Assembly (NCBI GenBank): GCA_035317605.1 | Contig: DATHGT010000134.1 | Span: forward strand, 1 to 43,345 | DNA from: DATHGT01 sp035317605 | GTDB lineage: Bacteria > Methylomirabilota > Methylomirabilia > Rokubacteriales > CSP1-6 | Direction of reading: 5' to 3' | DNA length: 43,345 nt | Part shown: in pieces, positions 42,450 through 43,345 of the stretch | Numbering within the stretch: position 1 is the first letter of the stretch | Layout of the letters: every line of letters begins with the position of its first letter | The notes under the pieces: generated by a model | Database searches by the model: none | Seen by the model: the letters and a program-made list of their open reading frames with translations, nothing else | What the model was told of the DNA's origin: nothing | Made by a program: the position numbers and the translations under genes

Positions 42450-43345
42450 TAGAAATCCTGTCGGAGGCCTCGACGGCGGAGCGTGTCCATCGGGAGATGG
42501 GTCAGCTGGTCGAGGACGAAGTCGCGAATCGTCCGCGGCGGCGGCAGATCGCGCACGACGCGGCCGCCGCTCACGAGCGGCTTCAGCACGCTCTCCCACG
42601 ATGCTTGGGCCACTGAAGGGCTCGGCTCGTCGCCCGAGCGCGACTCACCTCGCACGGCCACACACCGGCACGGCGCCGGCGGCTTGCCGGCGGGGACGAC
42701 GACGGTCGTCCGGCAGGCACGGCAGCGCAGCACGTCCTTGGCGCCCGACCACTTGCCGCGCTTGGCCATCGGGCGGCCCTCGATCTCCATGATGTCGAGC
42801 GCGAAGTTGAGCACGGGCGCGCTGGCGATGGACGTCCCGACCCCGTAGGCGTCGGCCACCGGATTGAGGATGAGGATCTCGTACTCGTCCACCCCGCCGG
42901 AAGCGATGAGCTTCACGTGCTCGAACCCGCGCAGATCGAGCTCCCACCGGACTTCCTGCAGGATGCGGAAGAAGTCCCCGCGGCGCGACGAGGGCGTGTC
43001 GAGGCGGACCGCGTAGAGATCCTTGCCCAGCGCTTCGGCCACGCGGATGGCCTCGAACTTCTCGTCCTGGAGCGTGTCGACGAGGGCGACCCGGCGCACC
43101 TTGGGATCGACCACTTCGTGGAACGCCCGGAGCGCCTCGACCGTATCGCCGACCATGAGCACCAGCGAGTGCGGGATCGTCCCCATCGGGTCGGCCTCGA
43201 TCAGCTCGGCCGACTTGGTCACCGCGACCCCGTCACAGCCCCCGATGAACGCGTTGCGCTCGATCATCGGGGCCAGCGTCGGGTGCATGCGGCGCGCCCC
43301 GAACGAGATCACCTGGCGCTCGCCCGCCGCCTTCTTGCAGCGCGC
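42449..43345 (-). CDS. Nicotinate phosphoribosyltransferase-like protein (5' truncated by window) with an in-frame repeat insert
   Basis: The frame is open to the window edge, so the start is missing. Visible residues fit the NAPRTase family that makes nicotinate mononucleotide for NAD salvage: SFGARRMHPTLAPMIERNA, FIGGCDGVAVTKSAELI, VDTLQDEKFEAIRVAEALG, VRLDTPSSRRGDFFRIL and KLIASGGVDEYEILIL. Near the C-terminus, after a Cys-rich patch (CRACRTTVV, APCRC), lies VAVRGESRSGDEPSPSVAQ. It is encoded by a copy of the 49-bp dispersed repeat and has the look of an insert. The normal tail then resumes (WESVLKPLVSGGRVVRDLPP). It ends with TAG at 42449-42451, touching the MITE-like element. Confidence 0.88.
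   Translation of the reverse strand, partial: ARCKKAAGERQVISFGARRMHPTLAPMIERNAFIGGCDGVAVTKSAELIEADPMGTIPHSLVLMVGDTVEALRAFHEVVDPKVRRVALVDTLQDEKFEAIRVAEALGKDLYAVRLDTPSSRRGDFFRILQEVRWELDLRGFEHVKLIASGGVDEYEILILNPVADAYGVGTSIASAPVLNFALDIMEIEGRPMAKRGKWSGAKDVLRCRACRTTVVVPAGKPPAPCRCVAVRGESRSGDEPSPSVAQASWESVLKPLVSGGRVVRDLPPPRTIRDFVLDQLTHLPMDTLRRRGLRQDF
42614..42662 (-). repeat. 49-bp dispersed palindromic element, copy 2 (inside the NAPRTase-like gene)
   Basis: It matches 25638-25686 at 47 of 49 bases. It is read in frame on the minus strand as VAVRGESRSGDEPSPS, the same frame as copy 1. Both differences between copies change an amino acid (Pro/Ser and Gly/Asp). The gene stays open across it. Confidence 0.75.

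Noticed and set aside
42296..42616. A plus-strand ORF of 106 codons across the MITE-like element
   Set aside because: It lies within the repeat and antisense to the NAPRTase-like gene, with no ribosome site, so it is probably a by-product of the element.
1..43345. CRISPR array, prophage, rRNA or toxin-antitoxin system
   Set aside because: No regularly spaced direct repeats, phage structural genes, rRNA segments or paired small toxin-like ORFs with ribosome sites were seen.

Overview
The window is GC-rich bacterial chromosome from a diderm (Gram-negative-type) organism. LptD, a TonB-dependent receptor, two outer-membrane barrel proteins ending in Phe and an OmpA-type lipoprotein show an outer membrane. 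RNase J, a NarL-type two-component pair and a trpCFBA-accD-folC order are also present. The composition and gene mix resemble uncultivated Rokubacteria/Methylomirabilota, but that is an inference from general familiarity, not something the sequence proves. No rRNA, tRNA or CRISPR array was seen. Both ends cut genes: an ABC permease on the left and a nicotinate phosphoribosyltransferase-like gene on the right.

Left third (1-13.3 kb) is accessory in character. It holds the end of a peptide-type ABC transporter operon (permease plus Tat-exported binding protein). Next come a broken FAD-linked oxidoreductase and a complete IS256-family element with 12-bp terminal inverted repeats and a perfect 8-bp target duplication. 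Then follow an OmpA-like lipoprotein, an AlkX/YcaQ-like DNA glycosylase, a hot-dog thioesterase overlapping an amidase, and two nearly identical 557-residue outer-membrane proteins in tandem. Each of these two has its own promoter-like sequence and G+C hairpin terminator.

Middle (13.5-21.4 kb): RNase J and FtsK are translationally overlapped on the minus strand. A divergent histidine kinase/response regulator pair follows, convergent with a TonB-dependent receptor.

Right half (21.5-43.3 kb) is one continuous minus-strand run of housekeeping genes. Transcription order is NAPRTase-like, trpC, trpF, trpB, trpA, accD, folC, lptD, DegT-family aminotransferase, UbiA-family prenyltransferase, DUF362 protein, gltX, histidine phosphatase, glnB, glnE, polA, coaE, rsmA. 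Most junctions overlap by 4 nt (ATGA or GTGA), so the block is likely translated with coupling. It joins tryptophan, fatty-acid and folate synthesis, envelope assembly, nitrogen signalling (PII plus its target adenylyltransferase) and DNA repair.

The most interesting signal is a small dispersed repeat. A 49-bp unit (47/49 identical) lies between glnE and polA and again, in frame, inside the NAPRTase-like gene, where it adds a roughly 20-residue insert. The glnE-polA copy is flanked by 13-bp near-perfect direct repeats of the polA start, which suggests insertion into a former 4-nt gene overlap. A related module lies inside a 177-bp MITE-like element with 27-bp inverted termini that forms the whole leader of trpC. 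Other points of note are a glnE with no standard start codon that appears to begin with CTG overlapping the glnB stop, and a DNA polymerase I with Tyr at the ddNTP-discrimination position and a degenerate proofreading domain.
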